DNA from: Candidatus Lustribacter telmatis
Lineage (GTDB): Bacteria; Vulcanimicrobiota; Vulcanimicrobiia; Vulcanimicrobiales; Vulcanimicrobiaceae
DNA length: 34,946 nt
Assembly: GCA_003164045.1 (NCBI GenBank)
Contig: PLRU01000039.1
Location: 89,039 to 123,984 of the forward strand
Direction of reading: 5' to 3'
Under the pieces are notes generated by a model. It searched no databases and was not told the origin of the DNA. It worked only from the letters and a program-made list of their open reading frames with translations. Below are positions 22,871 through 33,503 of the stretch, piece after piece; within the stretch, counting starts at the first letter, position 1; every line of letters starts with the position of its first letter. The translations under genes were made by a program, and so were the position numbers.

Positions 22871-24564
22871 GTTTTTCCGTTCGCCGGATCGTACCCGGCG
22901 AACGGTCCGGCGGCGTAGACGGTGCGTCCGCCGACCACCGTCAGCAGCGAGACCGTTTTGCCGATGCTGGAAACCGGTGCGGTCATGTAGTCTTGCGAGA
23001 GCACCGCGAAATCGGCCGCTTTGCCAGCGGCGAGCGTTCCGCGCCAGCTCTCGTCGCTCGAAAACCACGCACTGCCGCTGGTGTAGAGGCGCAGGGCCGT
23101 TTGCCGGTTTGGCGTTTCTTCGGGGCCGCGCAGTTTCAAGCCGGCGACGGTCGTGCCGTCGAGCAGCCATTGCAGACAGACGAATGGGTTGTACGACATC
23201 ACGCGGTGCGCGTCGGTGCCCGCGCCGATGTGCACGCCGATTTTCAGGCCTGTCTCAACCGGCGGCGCCCGCCGCGCGAGCGCGATGCCTTCATCTTTGA
23301 TGAACTGCTCGCCCTGGAAATACATCGCGTCCTGCACGGCCCAGCCGACGCCGAGCCTCTGCATACGCCGCAGGTTCACGTCGCCCGCATCGTTGAGGTG
23401 GTCGACGATCCAGTGCAGGTTGCCGATCGGAATCTCGGCGTTCACGCGTTCGAAGATCGTCAGCAGCGTGCCGACAGCCGCATCGTGATTCCAGTGCACG
23501 CGCAGCGCGAAGCCGCGGCTCGCTGCCCACCGGGCCACTTGGAAGAACTGCTCCTGCTGCGCCGGCGTCGAGTTATCGTTGTTGTACAGCCCGGCCGTGA
23601 CGATCTCGCCGATGCCGTTGAAGTGCAGCATGCGATCGCCGAAGCCCATCGGCAAGAATTGCGTCGCCGCCTGGAAGTCGGCGAGCTCCGTGCCGGCGTG
23701 AAACGCCGAAAGGCTGTAGGCGACGCGCATGGTGAGCTGGTGGTCGTGCCAGAGCGCAAAGAGCGGCGCGTAGCTGGCAGCGGAAACGTTGAAGCCGCCG
23801 GGATCGATCACGCCGGTCATCCCGAGCCGGTTGAGTTCGCGGAAGAACGCGCGCGTGCCGGTGACTTGCTGATCGTAGCTCGGCACCGGCAGTTTCGAGA
23901 AGACACCGCTGATGCCCAGAATGTCACCGTGAATGATGCCGGTGAGGTTCCCGGCCGCATCGCGATCGAGTTTTGCACCGGCCGGCATGTCGCCATCGCC
24001 GGTGATCTTCAGCGCCGCCATTGCCATCGGCGTCATGATGATCTGCGAGTAAAACAGCTGAACGTAGACCGGATTCGCGGGTGCGGCGGCGACGAGTTCC
24101 GCCACCGTCGGCGAGCGCTTCTCGCTGAATTGCGACTCGGTCCAACCGCCTGCGACGATGATCCAGCCGCCGGGCTTCGCGAGCGCCGCAGCCTTGATGC
24201 GCCCGAGCGCTTCGGCGAGTGACGTTGTGCCGATCCAGTTGACTTCGGTGGTAAAACTCAGGCCCGCGCGCAATGCGTGCATGTGCGAGTCGATCAGGCC
24301 CGGGATCACCGTGCGTCCGTGAAGGTCGATGACCGCAGTCTTCGGACCGCGCAGCGTGAGGAGATCCGCCGCCCGTCCGACACCCACGATCGTACCGCCG
24401 CGCACGGCGAGCGCGTCACGAATCGAAAACTGCGCGTCTGCGGTGAGAATCTTGCCGTTCACCAGAATCATGTCGGCGCTCAGCGGTGCCGCCGCCGGCG
24501 CCGCGATGGGCGTCAGCGCGAACGCAAGTACGGCGCTGCAGAAGAGAAGAGCAAGACGGCGCAT
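22867..24564 (-). CDS. Exported YtcJ-like amidohydrolase
   Basis: A 565-residue amidohydrolase of the YtcJ/AepA-like subgroup (amidohydrolase_3). Residues 1-28 (MRRLALLFCSAVLAFALTPIAAPAAA) are a signal peptide, so the enzyme is probably periplasmic. Next come the short beta-sandwich start ADMILVNGKILTADAQF and the metal site GLIDSHMHALRAG (HxH). HWNHDAAVG, WIVDHLNDAGD and GAGTDAHRVMSYNPF follow as further candidate metal and catalytic segments. The start ATG at 24564 has GGAGG 8-12 bases upstream. The substrate class of this subgroup is poorly defined (amides, imines, cyclic ureas). It is followed by the flavin monooxygenase with an overlapping stop, so the two probably form one operon divergent from the NDP-forming synthetase. 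Confidence 0.87.
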   Translation of the reverse strand: MRRLALLFCSAVLAFALTPIAAPAAAPLSADMILVNGKILTADAQFSIRDALAVRGGTIVGVGRAADLLTLRGPKTAVIDLHGRTVIPGLIDSHMHALRAGLSFTTEVNWIGTTSLAEALGRIKAAALAKPGGWIIVAGGWTESQFSEKRSPTVAELVAAAPANPVYVQLFYSQIIMTPMAMAALKITGDGDMPAGAKLDRDAAGNLTGIIHGDILGISGVFSKLPVPSYDQQVTGTRAFFRELNRLGMTGVIDPGGFNVSAASYAPLFALWHDHQLTMRVAYSLSAFHAGTELADFQAATQFLPMGFGDRMLHFNGIGEIVTAGLYNNDNSTPAQQEQFFQVARWAASRGFALRVHWNHDAAVGTLLTIFERVNAEIPIGNLHWIVDHLNDAGDVNLRRMQRLGVGWAVQDAMYFQGEQFIKDEGIALARRAPPVETGLKIGVHIGAGTDAHRVMSYNPFVCLQWLLDGTTVAGLKLRGPEETPNRQTALRLYTSGSAWFSSDESWRGTLAAGKAADFAVLSQDYMTAPVSSIGKTVSLLTVVGGRTVYAAGPFAGYDPANGKT

Positions 24565-24657
24565 GGGCGACCTCCGGAGGACGGGTCTTGCTTTGTTGCC
24601 CCGATCTGCTCTGCCTCTGCCGAAGGAGATGCGCACGGGCATGATCGATGGAGCCGC
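24565..24657. promoter_or_regulatory. Divergent intergenic region, amidohydrolase / NDP-forming synthetase
   Basis: Ninety-three bases separate two outward-facing operons. The self-complementary CCTCCGGAGG at 24571-24580 contains the ribosome-binding site of the minus-strand gene. An AAGGAG at 24622-24627 is too far from the plus-strand ATG (24658) to serve it well. No clear sigma-70 promoter was recognised. Confidence 0.25.
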
Positions 24658-26760
24658 ATGACCGGTATCGAACGAATGCTGCGCCCGCGATCGATTGCGA
24701 TCGTGGGTATCTCACCACAGCCGATGTCGCCGGGTGCGGCAATCCTCGGCAACATCGAGCGGCTCGGGTATGTGGCGGACGTCCACCTGGTGAGCCGTAA
24801 CCGGACCGAAGTGATCGGGCGGCCGTGCGTTCCGACGATCGACGACTTGCCGCTCGACCTCGATCTCGCGCTGCTGCTCCTGCCGCGCGCCGGTGTCGTC
24901 GATGCGATGCACGCCTGCGTGCGCCGCAAGGTCGCAGCGGTCATCGTGTATGCATCGGGCTTTGCCGAACTCGACGAGTTGGGTCGCGCCACGCAGACGG
25001 AAATCGCGGAGATCGCGCGGGCCGCCGGTATCGCGCTGCTCGGTCCGAATTGCTTGGGTTTCGTCAACTATCTCGACCGTCTCGCCGTCTCGTTTTCGCC
25101 TTCGCAGCCCGAGAGCGATCCGCCGCCGGCGAAGGTCGCGTTCATCAGTCAGAGCGGCGGAACGCCGACCGTCACGCGGTTCTCGCTCGCAGCTAAGAAC
25201 ATCGGCGTGACCTACCAAATTTCCACCGGCAACGAAGCGCTGCTCGGCGTCGAGGATTTCCTCGTTCCGATGATCGACGACGAACGCAATGCGGTGATCG
25301 CGCTGTTCTGCGAGCAGATCCGTAATCCGCAGCGTTTTCTGGCCGGGGCGGCGCACGCGCGCGAGCGGGGGAAACCGATCGTGATGCTGCAGCCGGGCGC
25401 GAGCGAAGCGGCGCGCGCTTCCGCGCTCTCGCATACGGGTTCGCTCGTCGGCGATCACGCGCTGATTCGCACGATCCTCGAAGACGCCGGTGTGCTCGTC
25501 GTCGGAAACATCGAAGAACTGATCGACGTCACCGAATTGCTCGTACGGTTCCCGCTGGCGCCCACCCGCGGGCCGGCGCTGATTACGGATTCGGGTGCGC
25601 TCAAGGGTGTCGAGCTCGATTTTTGCGAGAGCGTGGGGTTGCCCGTTCCCCAGTTTAGCGCGGCAACGGTCGCAGCGATCCGGGCAGTCGTGCCCGATTT
25701 CGTTGCGGTGGAGAACCCGCTCGATCTCACCGCGCAGGCGCTGGTCGATCCGCAGCTGTACGCGAAGGCGATCGCGGCGCTGGCAAACGATGAGAACACC
25801 GGTTGCACCATGGTCTCACCGATCTACGGGCAACCAAAATTGGGCATCGAGAAGCTGCGCTCGACGTGGCCGGCGTTCGCCGCGACGCAGGCAAACCGGC
25901 CGGGCATTTTGGCGCCTATGGTCTACGATCTTCAGATGCCTGATGAAGCATTTCGCGGGGCTGCCGACGCTGGCGTGGCGTTCTTCCGCTCGCCCGAACG
26001 CGCGTTGCGAGCGTTGGCGCATGTCACGCGCTACGGCGCGCGGCGTGCGCGACCGCAATCGCCGCCGCGCAGGCTGCCGGCACCGTTGCCGGTCGCCGGC
26101 GCAGGCATCGTGCCGGAGTATCGTGCGAAAGCGATGCTCGCTGCAGCCGGCCTCACGTTTCCGCCCGGCACATTCGTCGCCGATCGCGCCGCAGCGCAAC
26201 GCGCCGCCGCAGAGATCGGCTTTCCGGTGGTGCTCAAACTGCAATCAGCCGGACTCGCGCACAAGACGGATGCGGGCGCGCTGGCCCTCGGTCTTGCGGA
26301 TGCTGCGGCGCTTGACGCCGCGTGGACGCGCTTGCACGAAAACGTTGCTGCTTCGGCGCCGAACGCCGTCATCGACGGCGCGCTGATCGAAGCGATGGCA
26401 AAGCCGGGCGTGGAGTTCATCGTCGGCGCACGTCGCGACCCGTTCTGGGGAACGACGCTCGTCGCCGGCCTAGGCGGGATTTGGGCCGAGGCGCTGCGCG
26501 ATACCGTCGTGATCCCGGCGGCTGCCGATGAAAGCGCGATCGTCGCCGCGCTGCAACATTTGAAAGCCGCGCCGGTCCTCGCCGGCATGCGCGGCGCGCC
26601 GCCGCTCGACGTGCACGCGCTTGCCAAGGTGCTGGCGCTGCTCGGCGGGTTGATCGATGCGACGCCGGCCATCGCCGAGATCGAGTTGAACCCTCTCACC
26701 GTCTATCCCAGCGGAGTCGTCGCGCTCGATGCGCTGATCGTCGTTAAGGAGCTAGCATGA
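24658..26760 (+). CDS. NDP-forming acyl-CoA synthetase, fused alpha-beta type
   Basis: A 700-residue fused acyl-CoA synthetase (ADP-forming type). The CoA-binding domain is at about 1-130 (MLRPRSIAIVGISPQPMSPG, GPNCLGFVNYL). The ligase domains reach to about 450, with the phospho-histidine H259 in LSHTGSLVG. The ATP-grasp domain runs from about 470 to the end, with the second histidine H535 in LAHKTDAGALALG and GVEFIVGARRDPFWG. It makes an acyl-CoA from acid, CoA and NTP, or the reverse. Sphingobium SYK-6 feruloyl-CoA synthetase FerA belongs to this superfamily, so an aromatic acid is a reasonable candidate substrate beside short-chain acids. The ATG at 24658 was chosen because domain 1 begins there. 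It is coupled by ATGA to the next gene. Confidence 0.88.
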   Translation: MTGIERMLRPRSIAIVGISPQPMSPGAAILGNIERLGYVADVHLVSRNRTEVIGRPCVPTIDDLPLDLDLALLLLPRAGVVDAMHACVRRKVAAVIVYASGFAELDELGRATQTEIAEIARAAGIALLGPNCLGFVNYLDRLAVSFSPSQPESDPPPAKVAFISQSGGTPTVTRFSLAAKNIGVTYQISTGNEALLGVEDFLVPMIDDERNAVIALFCEQIRNPQRFLAGAAHARERGKPIVMLQPGASEAARASALSHTGSLVGDHALIRTILEDAGVLVVGNIEELIDVTELLVRFPLAPTRGPALITDSGALKGVELDFCESVGLPVPQFSAATVAAIRAVVPDFVAVENPLDLTAQALVDPQLYAKAIAALANDENTGCTMVSPIYGQPKLGIEKLRSTWPAFAATQANRPGILAPMVYDLQMPDEAFRGAADAGVAFFRSPERALRALAHVTRYGARRARPQSPPRRLPAPLPVAGAGIVPEYRAKAMLAAAGLTFPPGTFVADRAAAQRAAAEIGFPVVLKLQSAGLAHKTDAGALALGLADAAALDAAWTRLHENVAASAPNAVIDGALIEAMAKPGVEFIVGARRDPFWGTTLVAGLGGIWAEALRDTVVIPAAADESAIVAALQHLKAAPVLAGMRGAPPLDVHALAKVLALLGGLIDATPAIAEIELNPLTVYPSGVVALDALIVVKELA

Positions 26761-27458
26761 TCGATCGAAGCACGTTCATCGGCGTTACGGCCGCGGCGCT
26801 GGCGGCGGGAAACCCCACCGCCGCCGAAGCGCAAACCGTCGCGGACGTGCCCGGCACGGATCCGCTGCTGCCCAAGGATGTCTACGCGAGCTCGCGCAAC
26901 CGCGCGCCGCTGATTACCCGCGATATGATCGCGAGCGATGAGAACAAGAAAGCCTACGACGGCATCATGAACGGATCGACGATCGCCGGCATGCAAGGCC
27001 CAGCCGGGATCAGTCTGTATAGTTCGAAGATCAACCGGATCGCCTCACAACTCAATGTCGCGCTGCGCCTGCAAAACGGCTTGGACCCGCGGCTGTCCGA
27101 ACTCGCGATGATGGTCGCGTCGCGCGAAGCCGACTCGGCCTTCGAATGGAACGCTCACGAAAGCGCCGGCCGCAAACTCGGCATCGATCAGAACCTCATC
27201 GACGTCGTCCGTTTCCGTAAGCCGACGACCGGCCTCGGCGAAAAGGAAGCGGCGATCATCAACCTCGGCCGCGAGACGTACGGCAAGCACAAGGTTTCGC
27301 CGCAGACGTTCGCAACCGCGCAGCGCCTCTTCGGCACGGAAACGCTCGTGAACGTATGTCTGCTGATGGGCAACTACGTGATGACCGCCGGCCTCTTGCA
27401 CGCCTTCGATCTGCAACTTCCGCCGGGCGTGGTATCGTCGCTGCCCGCTTCGAACTAA
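26757..27458 (+). CDS. Carboxymuconolactone decarboxylase (CMD/AhpD)-family protein, possibly exported
   Basis: A 233-residue protein with a CMD-like helical domain at about residues 95-215: ELAMMVASREADSAFEWNAHESAGRKLG carries E130 and H134, and GNYVMTAGLLHAFDL follows. There is no CxxC, so it is not an AhpD-type peroxidase. It fits the gamma-carboxymuconolactone decarboxylase-like group, in which the role of most members is unknown. Residues 1-25 (DRSTFIGVTAAALAAG ... AEAQ) look like an export signal with a weak, single-arginine Tat-like start. The ATG overlaps the stop of the NDP-forming synthetase. If truly exported, a cytosolic lactone decarboxylase role is unlikely. It ends 13 bases from the convergent kinase gene. 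Confidence 0.8.
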   Translation: MIDRSTFIGVTAAALAAGNPTAAEAQTVADVPGTDPLLPKDVYASSRNRAPLITRDMIASDENKKAYDGIMNGSTIAGMQGPAGISLYSSKINRIASQLNVALRLQNGLDPRLSELAMMVASREADSAFEWNAHESAGRKLGIDQNLIDVVRFRKPTTGLGEKEAAIINLGRETYGKHKVSPQTFATAQRLFGTETLVNVCLLMGNYVMTAGLLHAFDLQLPPGVVSSLPASN

Positions 27459-27471
27459 TGCCGGCGCGCGA

Positions 27472-30180
<2,709 letters not shown>

Positions 30181-30314
30181 GCTTCTATTCTACGCGCAAA
30201 ACGCTGGTAAGGATAACTGCAAGCTGATTTCACGCGGGTCATCGTACCGACCGACCGGCGCTTGCTTACTCTGAGCGGTTCCCGCCGGTGTCCGCTTCGA
30301 ACCAAGCCTGGGCG
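30181..30314. promoter_or_regulatory. Divergent intergenic region, hybrid kinase / cNMP-binding oxidoreductase
   Basis: This 134-base gap should carry both promoters. On the minus strand a TAGAAT lies 7 bases before the kinase ATG, with TTATCC 18 bases further upstream. That is a weak sigma-70-like pair and would give a nearly leaderless transcript. No strong dyad was found. An in-frame GTG at 30288 could extend the plus-strand gene into this gap. Confidence 0.3.
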
Positions 30315-32012
30315 ATGATCACCATCGACCATCTGCGCGGGATGAAGCTTTTCGAGCATGTCCCGCTGCACGAGTTGAAGTCGATCGCCGATTGCGCGGC
30401 CGACATCGATCTGGCCGAAAGCGATTGGCTCATTTCCGAGGGCGAGATCCCCTCGTTCTTCGGGTGCGTCAGCGGCCGGCTCGAAGTGCTCAAGGGCATC
30501 GGCGTCGATCAGCACCGGATTACCGTGTACGAACCCGGTGACACGTTCGGTCAAACGCCGTTACTGCTCGATTCGGCAGCGATTGCTAGCGTACGAGCGC
30601 TCGAGCGGTCGCGTGTGTTTCGGCTGGACGCGGGAGATTTTCGCGCGCTGATCCTCACGTGCCCCATCCTCAACGGTAAGATCATCGCGATGATGACGGC
30701 GCAGATTAGCGATCTTCAGCGCGACGCCATCGAGACGACGCGTTCCGTCGTGACGATCGTGGGACCGCGCTGGGATTCCGACTGTCACGATATCCGCGAC
30801 TTTCTCTTCCGCAATCACGTCGGGTTTGTGTGGCTCGACCCATCGGATGACGACGCGAGCGCGCGCATCCCCGCCGATCTGCGGGACGCGCCGCTGTATC
30901 CGATCCTGTTGCTGCACGACGGCAAACGCCTCACGGCTCCGGCGTTGCGTGCCGTTGCGGAGGCGGTTGGTCTCAAGACGGAACCTACGACGGATTGTTT
31001 CGATCTAGCCGTTGTCGGTGCGGGCCCGGCGGGACTCGCGGCTGCGGTATACGGCGCCTCCGAAGGCTTGCGCACCGTGATCTTCGAGCGCGAAGCGCCC
31101 GGCGGGCAAGCCGGCACGTCGTCACGGATCGAAAACTATCTCGGGTTTCCAACCGGCGTTTCGGGCGACGAATTGGGCAAACGCGCGTTGTATCAAGCGA
31201 AGCGGTTCGGCGCCGAAGTGATCGTTGCGCGCGATGTGGTGCGCGTCGATCCGGGCCGCGCCGGCGAACCGCATAGCGTCGTCCTCGATGACGGCACCGT
31301 GGTGTGCGCCCGGGCGATCGTCGTCGCGACCGGCGTGGCCTGGCGCAAGCACGATGCGCCCGGCATTGCGGAGCTCAACGGACGCGGAGTGTATTACGGA
31401 GCCGCGCGGACGGAAGCGCTCGCGACGCGGGGGAAACGCATCCACCTCGTCGGCGGCGGCAACTCGGCTGGCCAGGCGGCGATGTTCTTCGCGAATTATG
31501 CCGAAGCCGTTACGATTCTCGTGCGCGGTCCCGGCCTCGCCGCGACGATGTCGCAGTATCTGATCGACGAACTCGCGACCAAAGCCAACGTGACGATCGA
31601 AGCGTTCAGCGAAATCGTTGCAGCGCAAGGTCCCGATCATCTCAGCGCGCTCGATATTCGCGATTCGCGCACAGAAACGTCGCGAACCGTCGCGTCGGAT
31701 GGGCTGTTCATCTTCATCGGAGCGGATGCGCAGACGGCCTGGCTGCCCGACGCGGTCGTGCGCGACGGCGGCGGCTACGTATGCACCGGCCGCGACGTCA
31801 TCGATCTCTTAAACGAGCGGAAGATCGCCTATCCGTGGCCCGACGGCCGCGACCCATTTCTCTTGGAGACGAGCGTTCCCGGCATCTTCGCCGCCGGCGA
31901 CGTGCGCCACGGCTCGATCAAGCGCGTCGCATCCGGCGTCGGCGAAGGCAGCATGACCGTCGCCTTCGTCCACCAATACCTCCTGGGCGTGCCGGCCCCC
32001 GTCCCAACCTAA
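30315..32012 (+). CDS. Cyclic-nucleotide-binding / thioredoxin-reductase-like flavoprotein lacking CxxC
   Basis: A 565-residue three-part protein. Residues 8 to about 130 are a CRP-like cNMP-binding fold (KLFEHVPLHELKSIAD, YEPGDTFGQTPLL). About 145-220 is a glutaredoxin/thioredoxin-like segment with one cysteine, C157. From about 228 to the end it is a thioredoxin-reductase-type FAD/NAD(P)H oxidoreductase: FAD motif GAGPAG (235-240), PGGQAGTSSRIENYLGFP, NAD(P) motif GGGNSAGQ (380-387), and FAAGDVRHGSIKRVASGVGEGS. The redox CxxC that precedes the NAD(P) motif in true thioredoxin reductases is replaced by VYYGAARTEA, so it cannot reduce thioredoxin by the usual route. The start is ATG 30315, with GTG 30288 as alternative. 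The ligand and electron acceptor are unknown. Confidence 0.88.
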   Translation: MITIDHLRGMKLFEHVPLHELKSIADCAADIDLAESDWLISEGEIPSFFGCVSGRLEVLKGIGVDQHRITVYEPGDTFGQTPLLLDSAAIASVRALERSRVFRLDAGDFRALILTCPILNGKIIAMMTAQISDLQRDAIETTRSVVTIVGPRWDSDCHDIRDFLFRNHVGFVWLDPSDDDASARIPADLRDAPLYPILLLHDGKRLTAPALRAVAEAVGLKTEPTTDCFDLAVVGAGPAGLAAAVYGASEGLRTVIFEREAPGGQAGTSSRIENYLGFPTGVSGDELGKRALYQAKRFGAEVIVARDVVRVDPGRAGEPHSVVLDDGTVVCARAIVVATGVAWRKHDAPGIAELNGRGVYYGAARTEALATRGKRIHLVGGGNSAGQAAMFFANYAEAVTILVRGPGLAATMSQYLIDELATKANVTIEAFSEIVAAQGPDHLSALDIRDSRTETSRTVASDGLFIFIGADAQTAWLPDAVVRDGGGYVCTGRDVIDLLNERKIAYPWPDGRDPFLLETSVPGIFAAGDVRHGSIKRVASGVGEGSMTVAFVHQYLLGVPAPVPT

Positions 32013-32112
32013 ACACCTCGCGCCGAAGCCTGCACCGAGCGAAGTCGAAGTGCGCTCGGCCGAACACCTCGCGCCTTCGCGCTCGCTACGCGTGCCGCGA
32101 TCTCCCTCATTT

Positions 32113-32157
32113 GTCATGCCGAGCGCAGGTTCGCGAAGCGAACGTAGTCGAGGGACA
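32113..32157 (+). repeat. Inner inverted-repeat arm, left copy
   Basis: Begins GTCATGCCGAGCGCAGGTTC and ends GTAGTCGAGGGACA. It is the reverse complement of 32262-32307 apart from one substitution and one inserted base. The flanking CATTTGTCAT block is shared with the degenerate copy at 1262. The sequence style (gagcgcag ... gaagcgaac ... gtcgaggga) is that of dispersed intergenic repeats seen in several soil bacterial groups. Confidence 0.8.
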
Positions 32158-32207
32158 GTCGGCATCTTGTTATTTGCGTTTGTGGGCCCAGAGCGTGCGT
32201 CCTCAAC

Positions 32208-32238
32208 CGCCTCGCATCCGGCAGATGCTCGTGAGGCG
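32208..32238. terminator. Central hairpin in the convergent gap, possible terminator
   Basis: CGCCTCGCATC (32208-32218) and GATGCTCGTGAGGCG (32224-32238) pair as a 6-bp stem, a 4-base bulge and a 5-bp stem around a 5-base loop. There is no T-run on either side, so it is not a textbook intrinsic terminator. Its place between convergent genes makes a role in transcription end or mRNA protection possible. Confidence 0.35.
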
Positions 32239-32261
32239 TGCCTTACGCTTGACATCGCGGT

Positions 32262-32307
32262 TGTCCCTCGACTACGGTTCGCTCCGCGAACCTGCGCTCG
32301 GCATGAC
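32262..32307 (-). repeat. Inner inverted-repeat arm, right copy
   Basis: Reverse-complement partner of 32113-32157, separated from it by 104 bases. It ends GCTCGGCATGAC. The nearly full-length match of the two arms argues for recent duplication, gene conversion or selection on pairing, not for chance in GC-rich DNA. Confidence 0.8.
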
Positions 32308-32359
32308 TAATGGGCTTAGCGACGTGCCTCGAGTAGCGAGCGCGCAGGCGCGAGGTGAG

Positions 32360-32983
32360 TCAGTATGCGTCAAGTGCTGTTGCGATCCCGTAGAAATCGG
32401 TGAACGGTTCGTAATCAACGTGGCGGCTGTCGAGATATCGCGCCAAACCGTCGCGTGCGAAGATACGTTTGGCGGCAAGGGCAGCGCAGCGATCGGAATA
32501 GCCGTCGCCGACGTAGATGAACGGCGGGTTCGGCAAACCTGAGCGTTTGCACGGCTCGCCGCAGATGGCGCAATCAACTGCCGAGATCCAGCGCATGCGC
32601 CAGCCTTGCGGATCGGGTTCGGCATGACTCGCCACCACACGTGCGGTCACGCCTTCGCGCGCTAAGACCGGTTCGATTGTCTCTTGAAAGCTCGTCGAAA
32701 GAATCAGCGGATCGTAACGCGCAACAAATTCGGCAAAACCCGGCCGCACCTGGGCGTGCTCCACGATGAAGGCGACAACCAAATCGAGCGGTGCCGTCAG
32801 TGCGGCGAACTCAGCCATCATGACGTCGCGCAGCGACATGCTCCCCGCGGCGAGTGCCGCGTCGACGCGAAGCGTTAGCGGTTCGAGAACCGCAGGTGAA
32901 ACGAAGTGGACTAGCGCGAGTGCGAGGGTGTCTTGCTCCGTGACGGTTCCGTCCCAGTCGACGACAACCTTCGGCGTCGGCAT
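32360..32983 (-). CDS. HAD-superfamily phosphatase, MtnX-like
   Basis: A 207-residue cytosolic phosphatase of the HAD superfamily, subclass IB. The nucleophile motif is VVVDWDGTVTEQDT (D9, D11), motif II is LILSTSF, and the acidic motif IV is YVGDGYSDRCAA. The segment DCAICGEPCKRSGL, a cysteine-rich strip before motif IV, is typical of MtnX-like proteins. MtnX dephosphorylates 2-hydroxy-3-keto-5-methylthiopentenyl-1-phosphate in methionine salvage. No other salvage gene is present, so the substrate remains open (phosphoserine-like or other small phosphates are possible). It follows the GNAT gene by 6 bases, and the two probably form a short operon. Confidence 0.85.
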   Translation of the reverse strand: MPTPKVVVDWDGTVTEQDTLALALVHFVSPAVLEPLTLRVDAALAAGSMSLRDVMMAEFAALTAPLDLVVAFIVEHAQVRPGFAEFVARYDPLILSTSFQETIEPVLAREGVTARVVASHAEPDPQGWRMRWISAVDCAICGEPCKRSGLPNPPFIYVGDGYSDRCAALAAKRIFARDGLARYLDSRHVDYEPFTDFYGIATALDAY

Positions 32984-32989
32984 TGCCGG

Positions 32990-33445
32990 TTAGAGCGCGA
33001 AGTCGTAGCGGATGAAGCCCGTGTTTTTCGCTAAGCTGTCGTAGAGCAGGCGCGCCGTTGTGTTCGTTTCGTGCGTGATCCAATAGAGACTGCAGCAGTT
33101 GCGTAGCCGCGCGGCTGCGGCGACGCCGTTGATCAGCGCGCGTGCGTAGCCTTGACCGCGGACCGCCTCGTCGACAAAGAGATCTTGCAGGTAGCACGAC
33201 TCTGAGCGCGACCAGGCGTGCGAGTGGGTCAAGAAGTGGGTGATGCCGACGAGGCGTCCGTCGTTATCACGCACGCCGAGCGCGTGAATTGCGCCGTTGG
33301 GGTCGATGATGCGCGACCAGGTCGCCTCGTAGGTGTCGTCGGGAAGTTCGGTTTGGTAGAACGTGAGGTACGCGCGCCAGAGCTCGGTCCAGCGCTCGCG
33401 GTCGCCGGGCTCAAGCGTGGTCGTGGGGAACTTTGCGGTCGGCAT
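32990..33445 (-). CDS. GNAT-family N-acetyltransferase
   Basis: A 151-residue GNAT acetyltransferase that would move the acetyl group of acetyl-CoA to an amine. The acceptor-side start LEPGDRERWTELWRAYLTFYQ is followed by IHALGVRDNDGRLVGITHFL, the core strand YLQDLFVDEAVRGQGYARALI with the CoA pyrophosphate loop R-G-Q-G-Y-A, and YWITHETNTTARLLYDSLAKNTGFIRYDF at the end. This matches small-amine (spermidine/diamine-like) acetyltransferases. ATG 33445 was chosen because upstream in-frame sequence does not look protein-like and overlaps the divergent gene's leader. It lies upstream of the HAD phosphatase in the same operon. Confidence 0.87.
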   Translation of the reverse strand: MPTAKFPTTTLEPGDRERWTELWRAYLTFYQTELPDDTYEATWSRIIDPNGAIHALGVRDNDGRLVGITHFLTHSHAWSRSESCYLQDLFVDEAVRGQGYARALINGVAAAARLRNCCSLYWITHETNTTARLLYDSLAKNTGFIRYDFAL

Positions 33446-33503
33446 CAGTTGCAGCGTTCGCGAAGCGGAGGTTCCGCCCCGGCCATCCTGGTAGCATCGG
33501 TGC
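33446..33503. promoter_or_regulatory. Divergent intergenic region, GNAT / NMT1-type binding protein
   Basis: Fifty-eight bases hold both promoters. A perfect 5-bp hairpin, GCGGA-GGT-TCCGC, lies at 33465-33477. The 12-mer GTTCGCGAAGCG at 33456-33467 also occurs in the repeat arm at 32113-32157, so a fragment of that repeat may have been left here. No clear -35/-10 pair was seen. Confidence 0.3.

Larger units (their letters stand above)
32013..32359. repeat. 347-bp convergent gap built of nested inverted repeats
   Basis: The only gene-free stretch longer than 300 bases. It contains no plausible coding sequence. From outside inward there is an outer arm pair (32065-32089 with 32333-32357, 24 of 25 bases complementary), an inner arm pair (32113-32157 with 32262-32307, one mismatch and one single-base gap over 45 bases) and a central hairpin (32208-32238). 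At the left edge ACACCTCGCGCC occurs twice (from about 32012 and 32064). The right outer arm ends 2 bases before the stop codon of the minus-strand HAD gene. The layout could act as a bidirectional terminator, or be a non-autonomous mobile or REP-like element. Confidence 0.75.

Noticed and set aside
22852..24222. Plus-strand 456-codon frame opposite the amidohydrolase
   Set aside because: Composition of an antisense shadow; the minus strand carries a signal peptide and metal-site motifs.
24571..24580. CCTCCGGAGG palindrome as an operator
   Set aside because: It is explained by the Shine-Dalgarno of the minus-strand amidohydrolase; a 10-base palindrome of this composition is weak evidence.
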